Shown here in pieces: positions 42,306-53,963 of a DNA stretch of 64,000 bases; position 1 is the first letter of the stretch; every line of letters begins with the position of its first letter. The DNA is taken from positions 90,576,300 to 90,640,299 of the forward strand of contig CM041777.1 in the NCBI GenBank assembly GCA_023374045.1, given 5' to 3'. The notes under the pieces were generated by a model. The model was not told the DNA's origin. It was given only the letters and a program-made list of their open reading frames with translations, and ran no database searches. Position numbers and translations under genes: made by a program. Origin of the DNA: Limonium bicolor. Lineage: Eukaryota > Streptophyta > Magnoliopsida > Caryophyllales > Plumbaginaceae.

Positions 42306-45300
42306 TGAAACACCCCTAATAACTGAAACGCATAAAACCACGAAGTACGAGGAGGGTTTAAGTAAACTGGGCACAGTAATATAATCATATCATAACTTAT
42401 AACCTATGATACTAAGGGACACACGTAAATCCATGAATGTGATAGCGGGTCAAATTGTAAAATTAGCAGTTGTGCCCGTCGGTTTTGACGTTGACCCGTA
42501 CAACCGAGCAAATGTAAATTATTCCAGGTTGAGACATTTGGTACACGACACAAGTATGGCGCGTTATGCAACTAAAATAAATCGGGTACTCATCAACAAT
42601 ATTATGGTACTAAATAACATATCCTACATGGGTATAATATACAAACTACGTCATCGGGTACAAACATGTACTAGTAACATTATAACATAAATTATTTGTG
42701 TTCACCGTTTTATGCATTTCTTGACTTAAATGTTGAACTAATTATCCATGTACTACTAAATCCTATTATAAGACTATAACAAATTCAGGCCCGTTTTGTG
42801 ATGTCCGGCACCTTGCAAACTTACTAACAATAATTTAATTACCGGAGAATTTTGGCAAGTTTCACTAATAAAAGACACACTAAAATTAGGACTCACTCAT
42901 TATGTCCAATAATCTTCAATTCGACTAACCTATAATCTATTTCCTAGATTCCTGTGAGTTCCATCCGGTTAAAAAAAAAACAATAGTCACCCATCCCCTG
43001 TAGCACATTAATGAAATGTCACAATATACTCTTTGAACTCCTCAAAAAAAGTAAACCACTCTAGCTCCCCCTTCTTCCAATTGCACGCTGGTGCCTGTCC
43101 GGAGAAAGAGGACAGACAACTTCTCCAACCCCTGCATGGTGAGGTCTTCCTCCTCCCGATGTACTCTTCAAATTCCAAGTGTTGTTCCGGTTAGAGTGAC
43201 ATGCATTAACCCACTCAATCACCTCGTTTTTTTCTCTCATGTACCTCACGCCTGGTACAAGTCCAGAGGGGGCTTTCTGATTCTGGGAATGCACGGTAAG
43301 TCTCCCCCCTCCTCTCCTGGTGATTTCTGAGTTGTTGCTTGGTTAATCAATCCCTCTTGGCGATCCATGTCCCCCGTACAACTCCACCATAACCCAAACT
43401 CTTCTCTTGTTCTGGTGCATGTCCCGACTCTGAGCTCAAGTTCTTGGCATCCAGCTCTGTAATCTCCCGCAACTCACGGCTCCTTAATCTTCCCCTGCAT
43501 GTTCGAGACTTGGAGTGCTATCAGATGAAAAACTGGAACGACACAGAGCAACGGGCGCAAGGTGATTCTACCGGTTGCCTTTCTCTTTTCTGCTCTTCTT
43601 TTCCATTCTCTGTTTCTGGTGTCCGAAAATATTGTGTGTTGACATCCTGTCCTTGTTCAACCTTCTGCATGCATGAACTTCTCTGGAAATCTCCTCAAGG
43701 TTGCGCTAAAATCTCAAGAATCCGATTCCAAAGTCCAAACTGTCTCGGATACGGATTTAAGGTGAAGCCATAAATACAATATTAATCCTCATTTTACCGT
43801 TTCTGTTTTAGTGTCGTGGAGGACTTGAGCTTACTCACCCATTCTTTTCTTCTGTACTGCCGACAGTGGCATTCAAGTACCCCCGCAACCTCCCGAGTCC
43901 CAGAGCAACAACCTTCACAAATCACCCTGGTGAATTCTCTCAGGTGAAACCCTTTCAAACCCATGTGTTGGCCCGTCAACTGTAACTTCTTTCCGGTACT
44001 AAAAAGTAACCAATAAACTCACAACTTGTCTTGTGCATGTCCGGTTGTAGAGCCAAGGATCCTCAGTCAAAGCCGCCAACCAGAATCAGAAAGGAAGCCC
44101 CAAGATGGTAACCAAACTTCACACTCTAAATCTATGCTTGAACTGGTCCAAAATTCTGTTCGAAAACATGGTTGAACTAATGCGATGGTAGCCACGTAAA
44201 AAAAAACTTGGGGAAAACATGCTTAAATAGATTAGTGATCACTTGTGAAATCTGTTTAAAAGTATGCTAGAAAAAAAACAGCAAGGAAAAAACTAATGTA
44301 CCTGGGTTAAACAGAATCGGGGGTGTTTTTCTGTTTAAATGGTATGCTGTCGTTCAGGAAGAGTTGGGCTGATGTGCTATGAGAAAACCTGTTGATTATC
44401 TTGGATAATAATGCACTAAGTGACTAGGAGGAAATCGATTAGGTAATGTTAACAATGGCTAAGAATTTGTGTGACAGATTGGTTATTAATGTCAACAAAA
44501 AAAACTGTTATGAGTGGCCTTGCTAAAACAGCACAGGGGCTAATGCATTAGCACTAGAACTCGGTGTTTCTAGCTACCGAAATGTATATGTGGTATTCTG
44601 GGAACCTTGGGGGCTGAAGTTGTAGAGTTGCATCAATGGCAACCTTACTGTGAAGAGAGAGTAAACTACAGGAAAGGGAGAGAATCAGAGACGATGAATA
44701 CTTACTGTTATTATGTGAGTTTTGTGAATGAGTACAGTATGCTGAAAACACTAATCGAGAGAGAGTTTTTATATGCCAGCTACAAGAATAGAAAATAAAG
44801 AAAGCTAAGAATGCCAGCTGTCAAGACAATTAACAAACTTATTCATTCATCTGATTAGTACTCTTATCCTAACAGAAGTTGCCAGGGGAAATAATGCTAA
44901 CTAACCTAGCAAATCATCTCACAAATGACCAGAGGAAAATCTGGATAAGTAACGAGATAAAAGGGGTGGATTCTAATTGTGGGAAATCTTATAAAAACAG
45001 CTGAAGTGTATGTTTGTTTCTGGGAAACTTTGAGCGAAGTTGTCAAGGGCACTATTCGAAAGGAATCTGAACCAAAAGCTTGCAGTAATGAGTTGATAAT
45101 ATTGTGTGCTGTCGATCTAGTGTGCTTGTGTTAGGAGGCTGAGAAACAAGTTTTAAAAAGTTAAGAGCGTGCATAGATCCTGCCAAAACTTGAGAGAGCA
45201 ACCCAGGTGTAATGAGCTAGTAAACTATGTCGTTAGCTGGTCAGGAAAGCAACCGACTATGAGATGTAGTAAGTGGTTAGGGAAAATCTAGTTAACTAAG

Positions 45301-48300
45301 GATCAGAAGTGTGATTTTAAATGTGGGAATCTTAACAGATCAAATATGAGAAGTATATGTCTAGGCTCTGAGAAAACTTGAGGGTTATTACCAGAAGAAT
45401 AACGTTGAGAGAGTGGGGGAAAACATGGTTAAAATGAACTAGTGCAGAAATAATCTAAAAACCTGCAGCGATTATACATCTGTGTAATCGAGTTTCAGAA
45501 GTAATATAAGGGTTATATGAGCTGGATGATAAGCTTAAACACTTGTTAACACATTAAACTAAACGTAAATAAGCTGGGATTACTAGAGAAAAACCAGATA
45601 GCACATTGAAAAGAGAAAGAAGAAGTAGTGCAGAAACCTAATTCAGTTTTCCGCAGATTACCACTGGTTCTGTATAATAAATTTTCAGAGGTGTTATCAA
45701 TATCGTTTGTGCTGATCTGCAGTTTAAAACCCTTCTAAAACACTTGACTAGATGGGTAAAACCCTTGGAAAAAAAATAATAAAATAAAAATATAAGGCAG
45801 TTTAATTAGCTAAAAGGAAGATTAAAGAGAGGTGGTAGCTGCTGCTAGGTTAGCAAAAAGAATGCGATAAGGTTAGACATCAAATTCCTACACTAGAGGT
45901 GAAGTCAAGTAAGATAGCGCATGGGAATGGTGCGCAAATTTGGAAACTTCTGTGCTTCTGGATAGATGGGTCTCCAGTTGGTTAGTGGTGCTACATTAGG
46001 AATTGAGTATGAATATAAAACCGTGCTAAGAGGCCTAGTAACAGAGGTACAGTTGGGCAATTTGAAACTAAACCTTTGGTGAACTAAAAGGGGGAAGTAA
46101 CCAAGTTAATGAGCATAGAAGTGGAGAAGTATTCCTTAATTGTTGAGTATCAACCCGTAACCATTGGGTTGGTTAAGAGGGATTAATAATATAAGGTCTA
46201 GAATTATAACCCGATCAATAATTCGAAATAAAGCATACTTATAGGAATTCGAAAAGTAATTAGGAATCATACTAGAGAATACGAGAGGACTATGTTGGGA
46301 CAAGTTCGAAGTACCTTAAATGTTACTGCTTGACTAAAACAATGGACCCAAACCCAACGGAGTAAGTAGGTCCAACATTGGCAACTATAACACTTAAGGC
46401 TAGGACAAACATTATGAATAGAACTACGAACAATAACGCATGATCGAACGATCTAACCCGTTCGAATAATTATTACAGGAGTGAGTGCCACGAGCAGTGG
46501 GGAACCCTTGTGCAAGTATCCATGACAACTATTTTAAGGTATGGACATGTGTGGTTCGTATGTTGCCGTGTTACACGGCTTGTGTGTTGTGTGCTCTGTG
46601 TGAAAAGACCTTAAGATCAAAGCATGAAATTGGATTGCTTGTTTATTATGTTGTATGATTTTTATATCATTGTTGTGTATCATTGCGCGCACACAGTAGT
46701 TTAGTCCCTTCACGTTTATGTAATTCGATGAACCACAACGAACTATGAAAACAAAGAAAAAAACTCTATAAGGGGAACTCCTCTCTAAACCATTGAGGAC
46801 TACCATGACACCCACTATGGTGTCTATTCATTAATGATAATGAAGAGCAAGTCTCCTTTGGTGAGACATGACGAACCACGTAGACAAAAAAAAGAACTAT
46901 ACAAAGAGACAAATCCTCTCTAACTTTAGAGGACCGCTAATGGAACCCACTATGGTGTCGAGATTATAATGATAATGAAACGAAAAGTACCAACTGGTGG
47001 AACATGAGAATAACCCGGGAAGACGACATCTCGGGCCGCGTGGTATGGAATATTCGGGAGTTGGTATCTACATCAGATCCTTCGCCCTTCTATGTGGAGC
47101 ACATCCTGGAGTCTAGAGGCGACTCCGCTTTCCGGCGCATGACGTCGGGAATGGGGGAGTGACAAATTGGTGGAGCTTATCCTGGAGTCTAGAGGTGACT
47201 CCGCTTTCTCGGCGCATGACGCCGGGAATGGGGGACTAGCTATGGAGGAGACGTCCTCCAACGTGCGGTGATAAAAGAATTCCCCAAAAATCATTAAAGA
47301 AACAAGGAACGATTAGCACCTACATAATGAAGTCTCGGGATCTAATCTATATCCCCTGATTCGGTGCCAGAGAATAAAGGAAAACTTGTGTAATGAGACC
47401 AAGCAAACAAGAGAAGTCACTAATGTGATCCTCTAAGAAATAAGGAATGAATAGCACCTACATAACAAAGTCTCGGGGTCTAACCTATATCCCTTGACTC
47501 GGTGCAAGGGAAGAAAGGAAAACATGTGTAATGAGAACAAGAAAAACAATACGTAATCTCTTGAATGATCCCATAGTGAGGATCGACGGTATAATATATC
47601 TGCGCACACGTCCTATAAATTACTTGATTGTTGTTGCTACATTAGCAGCTTATTGTGCTGAGTTACGTGCTTGCAAGTTGTGCTTGGTTGCTTATTGGTA
47701 TTGCTATGCTACTTGCAAGTTGTGCTTGGTTGCTTACTGATATTGCTATGCTACTTGCAAGTTGTGCTTGGTTGCTTACTGATATTGCTATGCTACCGAT
47801 GAGTGTGTATGATATCATGATGTGCTGATGTGTGCTTTACTGCTTTATCATAGCATGTAAAATTGACTTAATAATATTCGACCAATTAGTCGTGTGGCCC
47901 GGTAACATACGGGCTTCACACGTTCATACTCAGCGTAGTTTGCTGAGTCCTTTACACCCAATTTTTTTCAGGTATTATGCCAGCCGATAACGGAGCGTAG
48001 GCGGGATGGCTACCATGGGGGTAGTCCATCAGGGCATGACTTTTAAGTTTGTAGTGGCATGTGTAATATATGGGTTGTTATAAAACCCGAGATGTAATTC
48101 TTAGTCTATGATTTGGTAATTTTGTTGTAGACACTCGGAACTTGGGAATTGTACTATATGTTGTATATGGGTTTTGATAGAGGGCTGTTTCCAGTCATAC
48201 AGACCGTAACTTGGAGTTGGTATTGTGGTGGAGTCAACCACGTGGGTGGTTGGCGTCTGTGACACCCGGATGGTTGAGGATCCGCTGCTTAGACTTTTTG

Positions 48301-48354
48301 TAATATCATTGGCGCACCGTTCAGACTACTATTGGGTTATTCGGGGGTGTTACA
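42306..48354 (+). repeat. 3' LTR of element B (6,049 bp)
   Basis: Starts TGAAACACCCCTAATAAC and ends GGGGGTGTTACA at the CCCAC duplication. It matches the 5' LTR but lacks the CACTA insertion and the 513-bp segment (joined at 45836/45837). Small open frames at 42406-42690 and 43444-43773 have counterparts in the 5' LTR (18921-19205, 20024-20287), but they differ in extent and resemble no known protein. Duplicated hairpin segments (46735-47515) and the 42-bp triplet (47669-47794) are retained. Confidence 0.93.
47669..47794 (+). repeat. Three tandem 42-bp units in the B 3' LTR
   Basis: Units at 47669-47710, 47711-47752 and 47753-47794, the counterpart of 25041-25166. Confidence 0.88.
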
Positions 48355-48359
48355 CCCAC
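48355..48359. repeat. Right target-site duplication of B (CCCAC)
   Basis: Matches 18816-18820; A's 3' LTR resumes after it with CCAGCCGAAC as in the intact copy near 8322. Confidence 0.95.
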
Positions 48360-50049
48360 CCAGCCGAACATGTGCATGAAACATGGCCATTTATTGAGCC
48401 AAACAAACAAATATTAAACAAGGAAAAGATTAGTCAAATTTGACATTTAATTTATCAAAAGAAGAATCCTTTCTACTCTCACCTTATTTCCTACGTGAAC
48501 ATTCATTCTCTTCTTTGCCATTCACCAACGAAATGGTAAGCTCTCCTTTCTCATCTTCATCTTCTTCCTTTGAAGCTCCTAAGTCCATTAATGGAGGTTT
48601 AACTTCTATCTTCATTTCTAAGGTAATTTCCTAGCATTTCTCATCAAGCCTTGAAGCAAAAATCTTCCTAGCACACCTACATGATTTCGGCATCAATCTA
48701 TACACCAAGGAGGTTGTCTTAAATCAACATAAATTCAAGGAGCATCCAAGATCGTCTTAAGGTATTTTTCATGCTTGAAAATCCTTAAGACACATTTTAT
48801 GTGTATCCAAAAATTCTACATCTTCTAAAGCTATTTTCTTCATTAATTCATGAAGGAAAATTAATGCTCCATCTCTCCTAGGTGTGCCGAAAATTCAAGA
48901 AGAAAAACCTAAGGTAAAACCTTGGAAAACTACTTATAAATCTATTTAAGATATTTGTTAAGATCTAAACTCCTAAACCCCTTCCTCTCTTGCATAAAAA
49001 CCGAAGAGGAACATCAATCTACATTGGAGGAAGCTTGGGAAGTCAAGAGAAGTTCAAGTACTTAATCATCCTTTATAAAGAGTAAGTTTACTAAGCAAAT
49101 CTTTATTGTTTTAAGCTTGTTTAAGCTCTTTAAAATTGTACAAAAATTATGTACACCTTCTTAATTAATTAAGACCGAAACTATATGGTAATACATACCA
49201 AAAATATAATTTATAACATTTATAGTAAGCTTACTACCTTAAGACACATTTTTGTTTTACAAAAATTACTTATGAAAGATAACAAACCATACCGAATTGT
49301 CTAGGGCATTTATGCTCCTTTTTGAGCTAAAAACCAATCTAAGACATTACAATAATTTTTACATGAGTTATATGACTCATATGTATTTATGTATAATTAT
49401 TATAAGTTATAAATCAAGTTTTAGAAACTATATGGGGATATATTATAATTGCCGAATTCAAATGGTGGAGAATAGTTTTTAATGAGCTAATTATGTATAT
49501 AAATACATACTATGAATTTTGGGTGAGTTAAAAATAATTACTAGTGTTTAAATGACTAGTTTAATAAGTTATGTGGTAAAAATATAATTTTTATAAAGTT
49601 TGGTGAAGGGAATGAAATTACCGAGAGCAAAATGGGTCCATGGCATAATTATAATATAATATAGTGTGAGAATTAATATTATGAATTTTGGTTGAATTAA
49701 ATAAGTGTTTAGAAGTCAAAATAACAGTTTATAAAGTTTTGGGGCTATTTAGTAATTTTTGGAGAGATTGGTGTACAACCGAGAAATATATAAGTTTATG
49801 GGTATATTAATGTATTAAGTATGAAATTAGACTATGGTCAAAGTGTTGACCGAAAACTTTAGGTTAAAATGATTTATGCCATAAAATATTAAGTTTATAA
49901 AAGTTATGGGGTGAATATGTAATTTATAAGAGTTTAAATATAAAACAAGATTTTATATGGGGCGAATTCACAATTTGTGGAAATATAAGTGTCCACTTGG
50001 TTATTAAGGGAATTAAATATTAAAACTATATTTTATAAGTGAATATATA
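48360..50049 (+). repeat. 3' LTR of A, second segment
   Basis: Follows the A 5' LTR from about 8322 to about 10002 and stops at the ATATA site where D is inserted. It carries the same leader-like stretch with AGGTAA motifs. Short frames here are shared with the 5' LTR but are unsupported as genes. Confidence 0.93.
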
Positions 50050-53000
50050 TGAAATACCCCAAACCTTTGTATGTGGTTTAAACATTTAAATATGGTATAT
50101 TAGGACTAAAAAGAGTCTTAGAAACATTAGTAAACAATTTAAACCATAGAAAACAAAATAAATGCCTTAAGTCAATTAGGGCTAAAATGTGCTCTAAGCT
50201 TGGGATAAGCTTGGTTAAGACCTAGTGAGCTTACCAAGACCTTAGTTATATACTATTGAACATATTAAACCAATTACCAAAGAAAACCAAGCTTGAAAAC
50301 AAGTTAAAACACAAAATGTGCTTTAAGGAGTCTTAAAGCACATTTTTGAAAAGTTGTCTTGTAAATGAGTTTTGAATGGCTAAATGTCCATCATTACTCT
50401 TGAATTAATATGTGTACTACTTAGTATCACATTTGGAAGTCTATATCAATGGGAAATCAAAAATTTCACAACTATGTCTTGTTTTAGTGAATAGTAACTA
50501 AAATAAGCTAGATTATAACATATGTCAATATAAGTGTGACAATTGGTCAACAAAGACTAAAATACCCCTTAGTATAACATGGGGGCCGGTTTTCTTGATG
50601 ACTCACCATACTTAAACAAAAAAATAAGCTAACTAAAGTAGTAAAGTAGAAAGTACTATTTGCTTTACTACTTAAATATCTAAAACTTACAAACTTATCT
50701 TCATTCTCTCATTTCTCTTCATTTCCCACGTCTTCAAGCTCTCCTCTACCTTCCTTCTTTCTCTCATTCACGGTTTGCAATAGTACCACACACAATATCA
50801 TCTTCAACCTCTTATATCTCCTAGCTCACTTTGCCAAATCAAATTCTAAGACCACCATTCTCTTCCTCTCATCAAGCTCTTCAATTCTATCCTTTCAAAA
50901 CTTCAAGACCACCATTTCGGTGCCATGGAGATCCACCATTGAAGGAGCTTGAGCTCATATTTTTATGCCTTGTTGATCACCTTTGCTTCTAGGTAAGGAA
51001 ACTCAAAGAAAAACTCCATTTCCTTCATGTTTTTTATGTTGTCCGAAAATCACCACTAATGGTGCCCTTACCTTGCTTTGTTCTAGCTTCATTTCAACCT
51101 TTCATGGACTAGGTGGAGTCCTCTCTTGCTACATATCCAAACTCTCTTTTGTATCCAAGGTAAAACAACTATCTTAATGTTTTAAAACAATGTTAATCTA
51201 GGGTTTACAATGAGATGAAGCATAAAGCTTGAATACTCATTACATTGTTTGTATATTGTTTAGAAGTTGACAAGCAAACCAAACATCATTACCGATTTTA
51301 ATCAAGGAAACAAGAAAGAAGTTGTGAGGAAAAGAGGTAAATATGCTAACCTAATGTAGTTTAATGTCTTAGAAGAAATGAGCTTATATTGCTTGTTAAA
51401 ATGATCTAAGGAGCCAATGGTGAATGACTTAGTAAGATGTTCTCAAGGAGAACTAGTAAAAAGGCATATGTGTTGTTGAGTGTATTTGCAGGTCAAAGGC
51501 AAATATATTGTGGAAATTCAGTGTTTATGGTTTGTGCAATTTAAGGGCCTAAGAGCCATGTTATTTAAGGGCCTAAGTGCCATGCAATTTAAATTATGCA
51601 CTATGTTGTGATGTAGTGTCAAATGAGTGAAGTTTTGTGTACAAGAATGTTCTTGATGGATTTTAGTGTTCTTGGATGTTTAGTGGTGAAAACAATGTGT
51701 TTTGGCTTGGTAATGTTCTAGGAGAACCCATGTCGAAATTTAGATAATGTATAAGAAGCTTTAGGTGTTTAAAATGAGTTTTGGTAAGTTAGGAAGTGTT
51801 TAGAATGGTTAAGTGTTCTACTAGTGAAAGAAACATGCATTAAGGTATTTTAAGGTGAAAAAAAGGGGCTTAAGCATTATTTTAGAGGATTTAGAGTGCA
51901 AATGAGTGTTTTGGGATACTTCAAGATCATGGTGAGATTGTGTTTAGGACTTGTGTAATGTTGGTGAATAAGGAAGAAGTGATTTGTTGCATGGAGGAGC
52001 TATAAACTTGTAGAGATATTCAAGGAGTTTGGTTTGTAAGAAAAGATGCTTGGGAGATGATGTAATAATGGTGAGGAAACATTTTGGCATAGTGATTATC
52101 ATAGGTATGAGACACCACTTAGAAAAACTAAGGAGAAAACATTATAAGTGCTAGGAATTTTGGTAAGAAATGAGTAAGTGTTTAAGGAGATGGAAAATGG
52201 GTTTTAGTGATATTATATGAGGGTTTGAGTGTGCTAAGTGGTGTTGGAAAACATTAGAAGGCTTGAGGGAAAGTTTGGAAAAGATTTGACAATTTTTGGG
52301 CATGTTCTGGTGGTGTCCGACCCAGGGGGCCGACCCAAGTTTGGGTCGGACGGCCTCTGTTAGACGCCAGTAAGTGATTCTGGAACGGTCCGACCCAGAG
52401 GACTTGGGTCGGACATGGGTCGGACAGGTGAGTTTAAAAGACGGTAAAGTTTCTAGAATGGTCCGACCCAGAGGACTTGGGTCGGACATGGGTCGGACGA
52501 AGTAGAATTTTTCAAATCTGAAAGTTACTGGAAGGGTCCGACCCAGTTGGTTGGGTCAGACGGTGGGTCGGACTGACCAAAACTTAACAAAAAAAATGGG
52601 AAAGAATATGACTTATGTAGTTAACCCTAGGGGGTATAGTGAAGGTAATCTAGGGTAAGTTTAGGCATTTAAAACATGTCATATAATCATGTAAAATACT
52701 TAGTAAAATTTGAAGTTAAGTAAATTAATTAACCGACGTTATTAATTATGTATAGGAGTGGCCTACGGTGGAAACAAATCGAAGCAAGGACCAAGGTATG
52801 GTTTTCTTGCAGTCTGTTGCCTACTGGTTTACACCGGCTTGTGTGTTGTTTACTTTTTGTATGTTTACGACCTTGTAAGACTTAATTCATGTAATGAGTT
52901 TACAGTCGTTTATGTTATTGTATTGTTGAAGTGTGACTCATTTCCCTTGTGTGTGTCTAACATGACTTACCACTTGCTTGTGAATTGTTGTTAAGTTCCA

Positions 53001-53958
53001 CTGTTGAACTTCTAACAAGTGCTAACTGGGGAGTGAGGAATCCGGTTGTCCGGTCATGCATGTAAGTTTAAGAGTAGATATCTGTATCAGATTCGACTCT
53101 TATGTTGTTAAGATTGTTCTCCTTTATTTGGCGTTCGATCTCCCGCTAGCTTCCTCCAAAGCTTACCTATTCTGACTTATGATCGGTTTAGTGGGAACAT
53201 GTGTTGGTGTGGTGTGTTCGGGTCACAATATCCGAACCATCTGTGACTTAAGTTACTCGTTCGACTAACAGAACGGTAATGAGTGTGTGTAACAAGCTTA
53301 ACATGAGAGTGAACCATTCTCTAGGCTTCTTATGTTGTTTAACCTTCTTGGTTTGTTATTGTGGAAAGTGTATCCACTGTGTATGTGATGTTGTGCTATG
53401 CAATGATGTTGCTATGCCATATGTTATGTTATATGTTAAAATGAATGACATGTTATCATGACAATTAGTTGCGCGTATCCCGGTAGCCGATGGGCTGCGC
53501 GTTAACCATACTAGCCAAGGGTTGCTGACCCCCTCGGGGGCTCCATATTTTTACTGCAGGATGAGGATCGGGGAAGCGGAATGGCTATAGGTTCTAGGCT
53601 GCAGAATTACTTTTGGTATTTTGGATGTTGAGCCCGGGATGCGCCTGTGCTCCCGTGGCATTATATTTTGGTACTGTTCGTGTTACAGTGACGAACGTTA
53701 CAGTTGACAGTGGGTTTATATGTACAGTTTTCAGTGACAGTTTGTATTAAATACTCGGTATGTTGGTCATGTATATATGGTTGATGTTAGTACCTAATGC
53801 TCGGGAGTCTGATCATCAGACCGGTACACTTGTATTTATTCTGCCTTGTTAACCACGTGGGTGGTTGACGGCGTTGTAGCACCGAATCGTTTAGTTATTG
53901 TTTAGTTGTTTTTCCGCTGCGATTTCAGTTGTTGTTAAGTGTTAGTAGGGGTGTTACA
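50050..53958 (+). mobile_element. Element D: solo LTR of the E family (3,909 bp)
   Basis: Starts TGAAATACCCCAAACC and ends GGGGTGTTACA, flanked by ATATA (50045-50049 and 53959-53963). The empty site is preserved in A's 5' LTR as GAATATATAATTT. No PBS, PPT or internal DNA is present, so it is a solo LTR, normally the product of recombination between the two LTRs of a full element. It shares the landmarks of E: inverted repeat 50313-50346, GGGGGCCGGTTTT 50581, AGGTAA trio, hairpin array 52310-52580, GGTATGG module 52795 and terminal hairpins (about 53468-53870). Confidence 0.94.
52310..52580 (+). repeat. GC-rich hairpin array in solo LTR D
   Basis: Four units of about 73 bp with GGTCCGACCCA...TGGGTCGGAC. 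The linkers (TTCTGGAA, GACGGTAAAG) resemble those of E, but the stem is unrelated to E's GACCGGACTTG/CAAGTCCGGTC. Open frames here are repeat by-products. Confidence 0.87.
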
Positions 53959-53963
53959 ATATA
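53959..53963. repeat. Right target-site duplication of D (ATATA)
   Basis: Pairs with 50045-50049. Confidence 0.9.

Larger units (their letters stand above)
18821..48354 (+). mobile_element. Element B: non-autonomous element with 6-7 kb LTRs, carrying nested C
   Basis: 5' LTR 18821-25723, PBS 25729, internal DNA 25724-27311 and 40830-42305 (split by C), PPT 42293-42305, 3' LTR 42306-48354. LTRs start TGAAACACCCCTAATAAC and end GGGGGTGTTACA. The internal region is only about 3.1 kb and shows no gag or pol, so the LTRs make up roughly four fifths of the element. The same PBS, PPT style and hairpins as A and C mark it as a related family probably mobilised in trans (inference). Confidence 0.92.
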
